From: RGIG995 sp045542115
GTDB lineage: Bacteria; Bacillota; Clostridia; Oscillospirales; UBA644
Assembly (NCBI GenBank): GCA_045542115.1
Contig: JAZQKK010000014.1
Location: forward strand, 248,001-312,000
Reading direction: 5' to 3'
Length of the DNA stretch: 64,000 nt
Under the pieces are notes generated by a model, which worked only from the letters and a program-made list of their open reading frames with translations, was not told the DNA's origin and searched no databases. Below are positions 1-7,613 of this stretch, piece after piece. Every line of letters starts with the position of its first letter. Positions within the stretch are counted from its first letter, which is position 1. A program made the translations under genes and the position numbers.

Positions 1-1785
1 ACGCATCCGATGTTCGTCCACGTAAGAACCGGCCTGAGAGACGTGTTCGCCCAGCACTTCCCGCAACGCGGACTGCAACAGATGGGCAGACGAGTGGTCT
101 CTGCGAATGGCGGCACGACGGCTGGGATCGATTGCCACGGAAACGCCATTCCCCACGGACAGCGTGCCGTCGGTTACGGTACAAAGATGGAGATATACTC
201 CTTCGGTCTTCTTGGTATCGGTGATTTCGGCAACGTTTTTCCCGTTTACGGAAAGAACCCCCGTATCGCCTACCTGACCGCCTCCTTCCCCGTAAAATAC
301 AGTGCGGTCCAAAACGACGGTGCAATCCCCTTCGGAGACCGTTTCCACCGATTCGTCGTCCACAAAAATCGCAAGAACTTTACCCTGGCAGGACTCCTCG
401 GTATAACCGATGAAATCAGTCTTGGGAAGGGCAGTAATGGCAGACTTGGTTGCCTCGGACCATCCGTTGATGTTGGCACGGGCGGCACGGGCACGGGTCT
501 TTTGTTCCTGCATCAGGGCGTCAAAGCCTTCTTCATCCACGGAAAGGCCCTTTTCTTCGGCAATTTCCCGGGTCAAGTCCATCGGGAAGCCATAGGTATC
601 GTACAATTTGAAGACGTCGGCACCGGGCAAGGTCTTTTCGCCGGATTGTTCCGCCTTTTGAATCATTTCGGAAAGAATAGACAAACCCTGGTCGATGGTG
701 GCGTCAAAACGTTCTTCTTCCAAAGACAAAATCTTCTTGATAAAGGAAGCTTGTTTCTTCAATTCAGGATATGCACCTTCGTTGTCCCGAATGACGATAT
801 CACACAATTCTCCCCCCAGGAATGCACCGTCGATACCCAGCAATCTGCCGTGGCGGGCGGCTCTGCGGATAATCCGGCGAAGCACGTAGCCTCGGCCTTC
901 ATTGGAAGGTTGGACTCCGTCGCAAATCATAAAGGACGCGGAACGGACGTGGTCGGTGATAATGCGGATAGAAACGTCGTCGTCCGAATCGTCTCCGTAA
1001 TTTTTTCCGGAAATTTTGCAAACGGTGTTGAGAATGTTTCGGATGGTATCCACCTCGAACATATTATCGACCCCTTGCATTACGCAGGCCAGACGTTCCA
1101 ACCCCATCCCGGTATCAATATTCTTTTGGTCCAGTTCGGTATAATTTCCGTTTCCGTCGTTGTTAAACTGGGAAAAAACGTTGTTCCATATTTCCATATA
1201 CCGGTCACATTCACAGCCGGGCTTACAATCGGGGGAACCGCAACCGTACTTTTCGCCCCGGTCAAAGTAGATCTCAGAACAGGGGCCGCAGGGACCGGAA
1301 CCGTGTTCCCAGAAGTTATCCGCTTTTCCGAGACGAACGATGTGTTCTTCGGGAACACCGATTTGGTCTTTCCAGATATGATATGCCTCTTCGTCTCCTT
1401 CGTAGATGGAAGGCCACAGGAGATTTTCGGGAATCTCCATCACTTTGGTCAAAAATTCCCAAGAGAAGGCAATGGCTTCTTCTTTGAAATAATCGCCAAA
1501 AGAGAAGTTCCCCAGCATTTCAAAATAGGTTCCGTGACGGGCGGTCTTCCCTACCCGTTCCAGGTCGGGGGTACGGATACATTTCTGACAGGTTGTGACC
1601 CGACGGCGGGGAGGTTCTTCTTCCCCGGTGAAGAATTTCTTCATCGGAGCCATTCCGGAGTTGATAAGAAGCAACGATTTATCGTTGATGGGAACCAACG
1701 GATAACTGGGCAACCGCAGATGCCCTTTGCTTTCAAAGAACGAGAGATATTTCTCCCGGATTTCATTCAGACCCATACTATGCAT
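1..1785 (-). CDS. alaS: Alanyl-tRNA synthetase, N-terminal part (cut by window edge)
   Basis: This enzyme charges tRNA-Ala in the cytoplasm and edits mischarged Ser and Gly. The first 595 residues are present; the rest of the editing domain and the C-Ala domain lie beyond base 1. Family hallmarks are the class II core with RRRVTTCQKCIRTPD and GSGPCGPCSEIYFDRG, the linker helices, and the start of the HxxxH zinc editing motif (HSSAH) close to the window edge. The ATG at 1785 sits 9 bases after GAAAGGAAG; an in-frame ATG at 1776 is too far from that site. It is the last visible gene of the degV-metK-lrp-aminotransferase-ispE-alaS row, 36 bases after ispE, with no terminator between them. Confidence 0.97.
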   Translation of the reverse strand, partial: MHSMGLNEIREKYLSFFESKGHLRLPSYPLVPINDKSLLLINSGMAPMKKFFTGEEEPPRRRVTTCQKCIRTPDLERVGKTARHGTYFEMLGNFSFGDYFKEEAIAFSWEFLTKVMEIPENLLWPSIYEGDEEAYHIWKDQIGVPEEHIVRLGKADNFWEHGSGPCGPCSEIYFDRGEKYGCGSPDCKPGCECDRYMEIWNNVFSQFNNDGNGNYTELDQKNIDTGMGLERLACVMQGVDNMFEVDTIRNILNTVCKISGKNYGDDSDDDVSIRIITDHVRSASFMICDGVQPSNEGRGYVLRRIIRRAARHGRLLGIDGAFLGGELCDIVIRDNEGAYPELKKQASFIKKILSLEEERFDATIDQGLSILSEMIQKAEQSGEKTLPGADVFKLYDTYGFPMDLTREIAEEKGLSVDEEGFDALMQEQKTRARAARANINGWSEATKSAITALPKTDFIGYTEESCQGKVLAIFVDDESVETVSEGDCTVVLDRTVFYGEGGGQVGDTGVLSVNGKNVAEITDTKKTEGVYLHLCTVTDGTLSVGNGVSVAIDPSRRAAIRRDHSSAHLLQSALREVLGEHVSQAGSYVDEHRMR

Positions 1786-1821
1786 TGTATTCGTCTTCCT
1801 TTCAAGAAGTAAATTTCTGTT

Positions 1822-2658
1822 TTATTTTACGAAACGGCAGATCTCACAAAACTGCACGTCGATTGCTTTCTTCGCATTTTGGGCGGCGGCCTCATCGGAA
1901 AACAGACCGTAGACCGCAGAACCGCTTCCCGTCATTTCCGAGCATAACGCTCCCAATCTTCGCATATCCCCTTTCAGCCGTTCCACAGAAGGGCAAAAAC
2001 GGGTGGCGGCGACCGTCAGATGATTGGAAACATAGGGAGAGACCGGACGCCCTTCCTTCAATGCCCGGCAAAGTTGTGGCGTGGCACAAGGTTGCACGAC
2101 CCCTAATTCGTCGTATGCGCCGTAGACCTGAGGCGTTGAGGCCGCTTCCCGGGTCTTGGCAATCAAGACCACCGATTCCAAAGGGGTGGGCAAAGGAGTT
2201 AAGATTTCCCCGATTCCTTCCGCAAGACAGCACCCGCCCTTGAAAAAGAAGGAAACGTCTGCGCCCGCGGAAAGGGCAACGGCTTGCACCTTCGGATGAT
2301 TGACCGAAATTCCGAAGTGTTGACACAACAGTTTTATCACCGCCGCCGCATCGGAGGAACCGCCCCCCAATCCGGCACAGGAAGGAATTCGTTTGATCAA
2401 ATCAATCCGAAATCCCCGCTCCGAAAGAGCAAAGGCATCTAAAAACCGCTCTGCGGCTTTCACACAAAGATTTCGGCCGTCAGTGGGCAACGCGGGGTCG
2501 GAGCAACGCATCGTAACCGAAGACCCGACCGGCGTGAGGACCACAGTATCCGACAGGGAAATCTCGGCAAACACCGACGATAGCAGGTGGTATCCCCGTT
2601 CGTCTCTTCCGGTGACGTCTAACGTCAGGTTGATTTTTCCGTAGGCTTCGGTCTGCAC
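1822..2658 (-). CDS. ispE: 4-diphosphocytidyl-2-C-methyl-D-erythritol kinase
   Basis: This GHMP-family kinase phosphorylates CDP-methylerythritol in the MEP isoprenoid pathway. About 278 residues, normal for IspE. The ATP-binding glycine loop PSCAGLGGGSSDAA (about residues 92-105), the N-terminal AYGKINLTLDV substrate strand and a C-terminal TGSGSAVYG loop are all visible. I chose the GTG at 2658, which has GGAGG 7 bases upstream; a TTG at 2664 overlaps the stop of the preceding aminotransferase gene but is only one base from that GGAGG. The resulting start MQTEAYGKINL matches the usual IspE N-terminus. It is tightly coupled to the aminotransferase gene upstream and precedes alaS. Confidence 0.96.
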   Translation of the reverse strand: MQTEAYGKINLTLDVTGRDERGYHLLSSVFAEISLSDTVVLTPVGSSVTMRCSDPALPTDGRNLCVKAAERFLDAFALSERGFRIDLIKRIPSCAGLGGGSSDAAAVIKLLCQHFGISVNHPKVQAVALSAGADVSFFFKGGCCLAEGIGEILTPLPTPLESVVLIAKTREAASTPQVYGAYDELGVVQPCATPQLCRALKEGRPVSPYVSNHLTVAATRFCPSVERLKGDMRRLGALCSEMTGSGSAVYGLFSDEAAAQNAKKAIDVQFCEICRFVK

Positions 2659-2660
2659 GA

Positions 2661-3839
2661 TCAACCCTCCAAACGGGCAATAAACCGTTTCAGGCGGTCC
2701 ATTGCGATTCGGAGATGTTCCATCGAGTAAGCGTAAGAAATACGAGTAAACCCTTCTCCGCTTTCTCCAAAAGCGTTGCCGGGAACCATCGCAACCTTTT
2801 CTTCTTCCAAGAACCGGCGGCAGAACTCTTCCGACGTTAATCCAAAACGGCTGATATTGGGGAACACGTAAAAGGCACCCAAGGGTTCAAAACAGGGGAT
2901 TCCCATTTCCGTGAAAGTCTGCAACAAATATTTGCGCCGCATATTGTACTTCTCCCGCATCCGGGCAATGTCTTCGTCCCCGTGCTCCAAAGCTTCTATC
3001 GCCGCATACTGGCTCGTTGTGGGGGCAGACATAATGCCGAACTGGTGAATCTTCAACGCCGGGGCGATCAACGGACGGGGGCCGCAAAGGTATCCCATCC
3101 GCCAACCGGTCATTGCGTAGGCTTTCGAAAATCCGTTGACCACTACGGTGCGCTCCCGCATTCCGTCAATGGAAGCGAAGGAAACAAGGGGGTCTTCTCC
3201 GTAAGACAATTCAATATAAATTTCATCGGCCAAAACCAAAATATCCGTATCCCGAAGCACCGAAGCGATAGCCCGATAATCCTTCTCGGTCATCACAGCC
3301 CCGGTGGGGTTGTTGGGATAGGACAAGACCAAAAGCCGCGTATTGGGCGTAATGGCGGCCTTTAACGTTTCCGGAGTAAGACGGAAATCGTCTTTTTCGT
3401 ACGTGGGCAAAGCCACCGGGATCCCTCCCGCCAGCTGCGCCAGCGGAGCGTAGCAAACAAAGCACGGTTCGGGAATCAGAACTTCATCCCCGGGGCGAAG
3501 GAGCGTGCGCAACGCCACGTCTACCCCTTCACTTCCCCCGACCGTAACGATAATTTCCTTATCGGGGTCATACGACAAACCGAATCGACGGTCCATATAT
3601 GAAGAGATCGATCGACGCAACGCCGAAAGGCCGGCGTTGGGTGTGTAAGCGGTGCGCCCTTCGTTCAAATTCCGGATTCCGGCCTCCCGGATATGCCAGG
3701 GGGTCTTGAAATCCGGCTCTCCGATGCTGAGGGAAACAACGCCGTCCATCGAAGCGGCAAGGTCAAAGAACTTGCGGATTCCCGACGGTTTTAGATCCCG
3801 GGCAACGGGGTTGATGATTTTATCGTAATCCAGATTCAT
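2661..3839 (-). CDS. Class I/II PLP-dependent aminotransferase
   Basis: A fold-type I aminotransferase of about 392 residues, from the clostridial group often annotated as aromatic or aspartate aminotransferase (PatA/AspC-like). Visible landmarks are SLSIGEPDF at the N-terminus, YPNNPTG (about 175-181), the cofactor-binding LADEIY, and the Schiff-base lysine in NGFSKAYAMTGWRMG (about residue 239). The ATG at 3839 lies next to the TGA of the lrp gene; a GTG at 3849-3851 is in frame but has no better ribosome binding site. Pairing with an Lrp/AsnC regulator directly upstream is a common clostridial arrangement and suggests amino-acid-responsive control. Exact substrate cannot be told from sequence. 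Confidence 0.93.
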   Translation of the reverse strand: MNLDYDKIINPVARDLKPSGIRKFFDLAASMDGVVSLSIGEPDFKTPWHIREAGIRNLNEGRTAYTPNAGLSALRRSISSYMDRRFGLSYDPDKEIIVTVGGSEGVDVALRTLLRPGDEVLIPEPCFVCYAPLAQLAGGIPVALPTYEKDDFRLTPETLKAAITPNTRLLVLSYPNNPTGAVMTEKDYRAIASVLRDTDILVLADEIYIELSYGEDPLVSFASIDGMRERTVVVNGFSKAYAMTGWRMGYLCGPRPLIAPALKIHQFGIMSAPTTSQYAAIEALEHGDEDIARMREKYNMRRKYLLQTFTEMGIPCFEPLGAFYVFPNISRFGLTSEEFCRRFLEEEKVAMVPGNAFGESGEGFTRISYAYSMEHLRIAMDRLKRFIARLEG

Positions 3840-3840
3840 A

Positions 3841-4329
3841 TCATATCTCACTAAGCTGACGGTAATCCGTAGGTTCGTTGTTCATCAAAACACCCTTGTG
3901 CTTGTATTTTGTCAACACAAAGTGAGTCGCCGTTCCGGTCACTCCGTCGATGACGGCCAATTTTTCTCCTACGAACCGGGCAACGTCCCGAAGGGTCTTT
4001 CCTTCAATGATAACCATTAAATCGAATCCGCCGGACATCAGAAAGAGGTCTTGCACTTCTTCATAAGCGCTGATCCGCTTGGCGACCTCTTCAAATCCTT
4101 CGCCGTGGTGAATATGTACTTTTATCTCAATTACGGCACAGGTGTGTTCCCGGTCGGTCTTATCCCAATTTACAAGGGCGTGATATCCCCGGAGCGTACC
4201 GTCGGCTTCCGCCTGGGCAATCATCTCCGCAACCTGGGATTCTTCCAGATTCAGAGCGTCGGCAATGTTTTTGGGGGTCAGTCGAGCATCACTTTCTAGA
4301 TAGTGAAGAATTTTTTCTTTCTGAGTCAT
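3841..4329 (-). CDS. Lrp/AsnC family transcriptional regulator
   Basis: A 162-residue feast/famine regulator. The N-terminal third is a winged helix-turn-helix (LTPKNIADALNLEESQVAEM), followed by the RAM ligand-binding domain with the typical LMSGGFDLMVIIEG strand. It probably binds an amino acid and controls its own operon or the neighbouring aminotransferase; this is inference from family and position. AAGGAG stands before the ATG. It lies 20 bases after metK and its TGA is within four bases of the downstream aminotransferase start, so the two are almost certainly co-translated. Confidence 0.93.
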   Translation of the reverse strand: MTQKEKILHYLESDARLTPKNIADALNLEESQVAEMIAQAEADGTLRGYHALVNWDKTDREHTCAVIEIKVHIHHGEGFEEVAKRISAYEEVQDLFLMSGGFDLMVIIEGKTLRDVARFVGEKLAVIDGVTGTATHFVLTKYKHKGVLMNNEPTDYRQLSEI

Positions 4330-4349
4330 CTGACACTACTCCTTTTTCC

Positions 4350-5486
4350 TTATTGGCAGGCGTGTTTGAGAGCATCCACTTTGTCACACAGTTCCCATTT
4401 CACACCAAGGTCTTCTCTGCCCATATGTCCGTATGCGGCAAGAGGTCGGTAAATGGGCTTGCGCAGATCCAAAGTTTCAATGATGCCCTTGGGAGTCATA
4501 TCGAAAACTTGATACACCGCTTCGGTGAGCTTGTCTTCCGCCACCGTTCCCGTTCCGAAGGTATCTACCATTACGGAAACCGGTTCTGCAACGCCGATCG
4601 CGTAAGCCAACTGCACTTCACAACGATCGGCAAGACCGGCACGAACGATGTTTTTCGCAATATAGCGGGCCATATAACAGGCAGAACGGTCTACCTTCGT
4701 GGGGTCTTTTCCGGAGAACGCACCGCCTCCGTGACGGGCCGTCCCTCCGTAGGTGTCCACAATAATTTTCCGGCCGGTCAGTCCCGTATCTCCCTGAGGT
4801 CCGCCCACGACGAAATTCCCGGTAGGATTGACCAAGATCTTGGTTTCATCGTCCAAAAGATAGTCAGGAATGATGGGCGTAATTACGTGCTGAACCAAAT
4901 CGGCACGAATCTGTTCCAACGTTGCCTCGGGGGAATGTTGAGTGGAAATGACGATGGTATCAATGCGGGTGGGCTTTCCGTCCACGTATTCCGCGGTAAT
5001 TTGCGTTTTTCCGTCGGGACGAAGATAGGGCAACGTTCCATCTTTCCGTACCGCAGTAAGCCGTTTTGCCAACATATGGGCGTAATAAATGGGAAGGGGC
5101 ATCAACGTATCGGTCTCGTTACAGGCATAACCGAACATCATCCCCTGGTCACCGGCACCGTCCCGGTCTACCCCCAGAGCAATATCGGGGGACTGACCGT
5201 CAATGGCGGAAAGTACGGCACAGGTATCACAGTCAAATCCGTATTTGGCCCGGTCATATCCGATCTCCCGGATGACGCCCCGGGCAATCTTTTGAAAGTC
5301 CACGTAACAAGAGGTGGTAATCTCCCCCATTACGTTGACAAGACCAGTGGTAACGAAGGTCTCGCACGCCACACGGGCAGCGGGGTCTTCGGCAAGAATG
5401 GCATCGAGGATGGCATCGGAGATCTGGTCGCAGATCTTATCGGGATGTCCCTCGGTAACCGATTCGGAAGTAAAAAGCTTTTTCAT
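4350..5486 (-). CDS. metK: S-adenosylmethionine synthetase
   Basis: Makes S-adenosylmethionine from methionine and ATP in the cytosol. At 378 residues it is slightly shorter than E. coli MetK (384) but complete, with GHPDKICDQISDA near the N-terminus, the GAGDQGMMFGYA signature in the middle and the phosphate-binding GGGAFSGKDPTKVDRS loop. It sits 24 bases after degV and 20 before lrp, so it appears to be driven by the degV promoter. No S-box (SAM) riboswitch is visible in the short upstream gap, which is unusual for a Firmicutes metK. Confidence 0.98.
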   Translation of the reverse strand: MKKLFTSESVTEGHPDKICDQISDAILDAILAEDPAARVACETFVTTGLVNVMGEITTSCYVDFQKIARGVIREIGYDRAKYGFDCDTCAVLSAIDGQSPDIALGVDRDGAGDQGMMFGYACNETDTLMPLPIYYAHMLAKRLTAVRKDGTLPYLRPDGKTQITAEYVDGKPTRIDTIVISTQHSPEATLEQIRADLVQHVITPIIPDYLLDDETKILVNPTGNFVVGGPQGDTGLTGRKIIVDTYGGTARHGGGAFSGKDPTKVDRSACYMARYIAKNIVRAGLADRCEVQLAYAIGVAEPVSVMVDTFGTGTVAEDKLTEAVYQVFDMTPKGIIETLDLRKPIYRPLAAYGHMGREDLGVKWELCDKVDALKHACQ

Positions 5487-5510
5487 AAATACACAGTCCT
5501 TATGGTTTTA

Positions 5511-6353
5511 TTATTCTTCGATAAACAAGACCCCGAAGGTATCCTTTCCGCAGTGGGAGGTAACGGTACATCCGGCTTTGGAAACCAGAATCTGGTCAAA
5601 GATGCCCATCGATTCCAGAATCTGTTTCCCCTGATTGGGAATGGTGTCTTCAATGCAAGACGTGGTGAAGTAGACCCGATCGTGCAACACCTTTTTGCCT
5701 TTCAACCGTTCCGCAATATAGACCTCGTTGACTTTGCTCAAAGGTCCGCGGAGCTTGTTGGAAACGCCTAACTTACCATCCTTCATTTCCAAAACGGGGC
5801 GAAGTTTCAGAAGGTTTGCACCGAACATTTCCACAGCGGAGCAACGGCCACCCTTCCGCATATATTCCAAATCGCCCAAAACGAAGGATACGTTCAACTT
5901 ATCCGCAAGATTTCGGCAGGTCTCGGCAATCGCCGCGGCATCGGCATTTTCTTCTGCGGCCATTTCCACAGCTTCAATGGCCAAAAGAGCCATCCCGGTG
6001 GAAAGGGATTTGGTATCGACAACGTAAACGTTCTCTACTTCTTCTGCGGCAAGGCAAGCGTTCTGATAGCAGGAAGAAAGAGCGGAACTGATGCAGAAAT
6101 GAATCACGGCATCCGCATCTTTCAACTGTTCCCGGAAGAAATCTTCAAACTCCACGGGAGGAATGGCACAGGTCTTGGGAAGAATTCCGGTGCGGGCAAC
6201 GAAATCGTAGATCCCCTGAGCATCCAAATCTACGCCGTCGGTATGAGTCTCTTCTCCTAACTGAACCTTCAAAGGAATTTTTACGATCCCGTACTGTTGC
6301 AGTTGTTCCTCGGTCATATCGAGGGTGCTTTCCGCAGTAATTCTAATCTTCAT
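5511..6353 (-). CDS. DegV family fatty-acid-binding protein
   Basis: A 280-residue DegV-fold protein. Family members bind a single fatty acid and some act as FakB partners of the FakA fatty acid kinase; no fakA is in the window, so that role is inference. The typical N-terminal ITAESTLDMTEEQLQ and the EVENVYVVDTKSLSTGM segment are visible. The ribosome binding site is AAAGGAG, ten bases before the ATG. It is the first gene of a likely six-gene operon reaching alaS. Its promoter overlaps a perfect 22-bp palindrome, so the unit is probably under repressor control. Confidence 0.92.
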   Translation of the reverse strand: MKIRITAESTLDMTEEQLQQYGIVKIPLKVQLGEETHTDGVDLDAQGIYDFVARTGILPKTCAIPPVEFEDFFREQLKDADAVIHFCISSALSSCYQNACLAAEEVENVYVVDTKSLSTGMALLAIEAVEMAAEENADAAAIAETCRNLADKLNVSFVLGDLEYMRKGGRCSAVEMFGANLLKLRPVLEMKDGKLGVSNKLRGPLSKVNEVYIAERLKGKKVLHDRVYFTTSCIEDTIPNQGKQILESMGIFDQILVSKAGCTVTSHCGKDTFGVLFIEE

Positions 6354-6408
6354 AAATTTCTTACTCCTTTCGGGGCACTCGCGTGGGAGCGCGCGAAATA
6401 TTATTTAT

Positions 6409-6430
6409 TATAATACTATATAGTATTATA
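6409..6430. promoter_or_regulatory. 22-bp perfect palindrome, likely operator of degV
   Basis: Every one of the 11 base pairs of this palindrome (core AATACTATATAGTATT) is matched with no spacer. It covers the -10 box and the expected transcription start of the degV promoter, the position of a repressor operator. It has no loop, so it is unlikely to act as an RNA hairpin. The cognate regulator is not identifiable here; the neighbouring Lrp regulator usually prefers less exact sites. Confidence 0.7.
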
Positions 6431-6453
6431 TCACACTTTTTACCTTTTGTAAA
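6425..6453 (-). promoter_or_regulatory. Sigma-A promoter of the degV-metK-...-alaS operon
   Basis: Reading the minus strand, TTTACA (6448-6453) and TATAAT (6425-6430) are separated by exactly 17 bases, with transcription expected to start near 6418. No other clear promoter is seen between the six following genes. Confidence 0.8.
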
Positions 6454-6981
6454 GAGCGAAAAGCGAAATTCATCAGATTTTCGGGAATTTTCACATTCTT
6501 GACTCTAAATTGGATAATCATTCCCCTTGCGGAAGAGTTTTCCACAGGTTCATTCCCTTAAAAAACATTGAAAACAACTGTTTTTCCCCGCTCTCCACAG
6601 GGTTTTCCACGGTTTTATACCGTTTTGGTGTGGGGCAGGCGGGAAATATTTTTGCATATATTTCCCTGTTACAAGGCATACAAAAAAGTTGGACAAACTT
6701 TATTTTTCCCCTTGTATCAAGGTTTTTTCGTTGTCAATGTCTTTTTTCGGAACATTTCCCAAAATTTCCCAAGATGGAAAAAAGCCGTTAAAACCGGGGT
6801 TTTGCACATTTTCCACAGGGTTTTCCACGCTTATGAATATACAACGGTGGAAAACTATTCGGCATTTTGCACAAGAGCCAAAATTTCCCGATTTTATCAT
6901 CTTTTTTGACATTATGCGACAAAAAACGAACGTTCGAAATCAAAACGGGGGCATTAAAATTCAAATTTGCACAAGAAAAAT
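6454..6981. other. Non-coding region with DnaA-box-like repeats
   Basis: No credible gene is visible in this AT-rich stretch. It carries TTTTCCACA-type 9-mers at 6538-6546, 6591-6599 (CTCTCCACA), 6603-6611, 6809-6817, 6821-6829 and, inverted, 6846-6854. The 18-mer TCCACAGGGTTTTCCACG is exactly repeated at 6594-6611 and 6812-6829. TTTGCACAAGA and AAATTTCCC also recur. The repeats resemble the variant DnaA boxes (TTATCCACA consensus) of clostridial origins, but dnaA and dnaN are not in this window and the flanking genes do not diverge. A DnaA-titration or regulatory locus, or a relocated origin fragment, are the alternatives. Confidence 0.55.
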
Positions 6982-7422
6982 TTATACGTTTCGTAAAGCA
7001 GTTAACAACAAGGCCTCCGCAAGACGGTCCAAGGCAAAAAAGCAATCACGCCCCCGGGGAGAGAGTCGCTGTAAATCGCCCCATATCCCCCACAAATCTT
7101 CCCGGCGTCGGAAGGGCGTTTCATCGAAGCGAAAAGGGTCGGAAGACAGCAAAACAACCGACTGCTCCGCCCACTCCCGCTCCGGAGAAGTAAGATAAAA
7201 AACCGTTGGAAATACCGAAAAAATCGAAGATGATATTTCATACAAATCTTCCCGTTCTATGGGAGTAATAAAATCCCGGAGCAGATGCATACACAACCCT
7301 TTGTGTCGGTGAAAACACGATTCCCGAAAAGCCTCGGCCCGGTCTTGCGAGGGAGAACGAATGGCAGACAACAACAATGAAAATTCTTCCAAAACCGTTG
7401 TATAAAAATAATTTTTTTTCAT
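6982..7422 (-). CDS. Short DUF47/PhoU-like protein
   Basis: A 146-residue protein. Its central part (about residues 37-67, with HKGLCMHLLRDFITPIERED) resembles the segment of DUF47/PhoU-related proteins that reads roughly H..L...FITPFDREDIY, a family of helical bundle proteins often linked to phosphate transporters. The family is usually above 200 residues, so this copy is short, and no Pit-type transporter is adjacent. The ATG follows GGGGAGG by 7 bases, but that ribosome binding site is the 3' arm of the rnf terminator hairpin. Assignment is tentative; function unknown. Confidence 0.55.
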   Translation of the reverse strand: MKKNYFYTTVLEEFSLLLSAIRSPSQDRAEAFRESCFHRHKGLCMHLLRDFITPIEREDLYEISSSIFSVFPTVFYLTSPEREWAEQSVVLLSSDPFRFDETPFRRREDLWGIWGDLQRLSPRGRDCFFALDRLAEALLLTALRNV

Positions 7423-7459
7423 AAAAACACCTCCCCGAAGAGTTTATGCTCCGGGGAGG
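7423..7459 (-). terminator. Terminator hairpin of the rnf operon that also forms the next ribosome binding site
   Basis: On the minus strand CCTCCCCG (7452-7459) pairs perfectly with CGGGGAGG (7430-7437), followed by TGTTTTT and then directly the ATG at 7422. It looks like a factor-independent terminator for rnfCDGEAB. The 3' arm GGGGAGG is also the only ribosome binding site for the downstream DUF47-like gene, so folding would both stop transcription and hide the site. Confidence 0.75.
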
Positions 7460-7475
7460 GAAAACAGAAGTTATT

Positions 7476-7613
7476 TTAAATCAGACCCAACAGCATCAAA
7501 ATGGGACGGGCGGCAAAAAATCCAAGGATAAACAAAAGGATTCCCGTCACAATTAACCAAGGAAGATGCTTTCGCACCCCTCGGGTGCGATGAAACGACC
7601 ATTCCCGCCTCAT
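7476..7613 (-). CDS. Small single-pass membrane protein coupled to rnfB
   Basis: A 45-residue protein with a basic N-terminal segment (MRREWSFHRTRGVRKH) followed by one hydrophobic helix (PWLIVTGILLFILGFFAARP) and a short tail. Its ATG overlaps the TGA of rnfB as ATGA, so it is translationally coupled to the Rnf operon. It is the last gene before the terminator. The position and topology suggest an Rnf-associated small membrane subunit or assembly factor, but no homologue is recognised and no function is claimed. A strong 8-bp hairpin (7572-7591) lies inside its coding sequence. Confidence 0.65.
   Translation of the reverse strand: MRREWSFHRTRGVRKHLPWLIVTGILLFILGFFAARPILMLLGLI

Noticed and set aside
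10..1812. 600-codon open frame on the plus strand opposite alaS
   Set aside because: It is the mirror of alaS caused by codon bias; no family motif, and alaS on the other strand is unmistakable.
4325..5510. SAM riboswitch for metK
   Set aside because: Only 24 bases separate degV and metK, too few for an S-box leader.
4353..5771. 472-codon plus-strand frame opposite metK and degV
   Set aside because: Antisense shadow of two well-supported genes; no ribosome binding site or recognisable domain.
6926..6937. CGAACGTTCG palindrome as a LexA box
   Set aside because: The Firmicutes SOS box needs four bases between CGAAC and GTTCG; here there are none.
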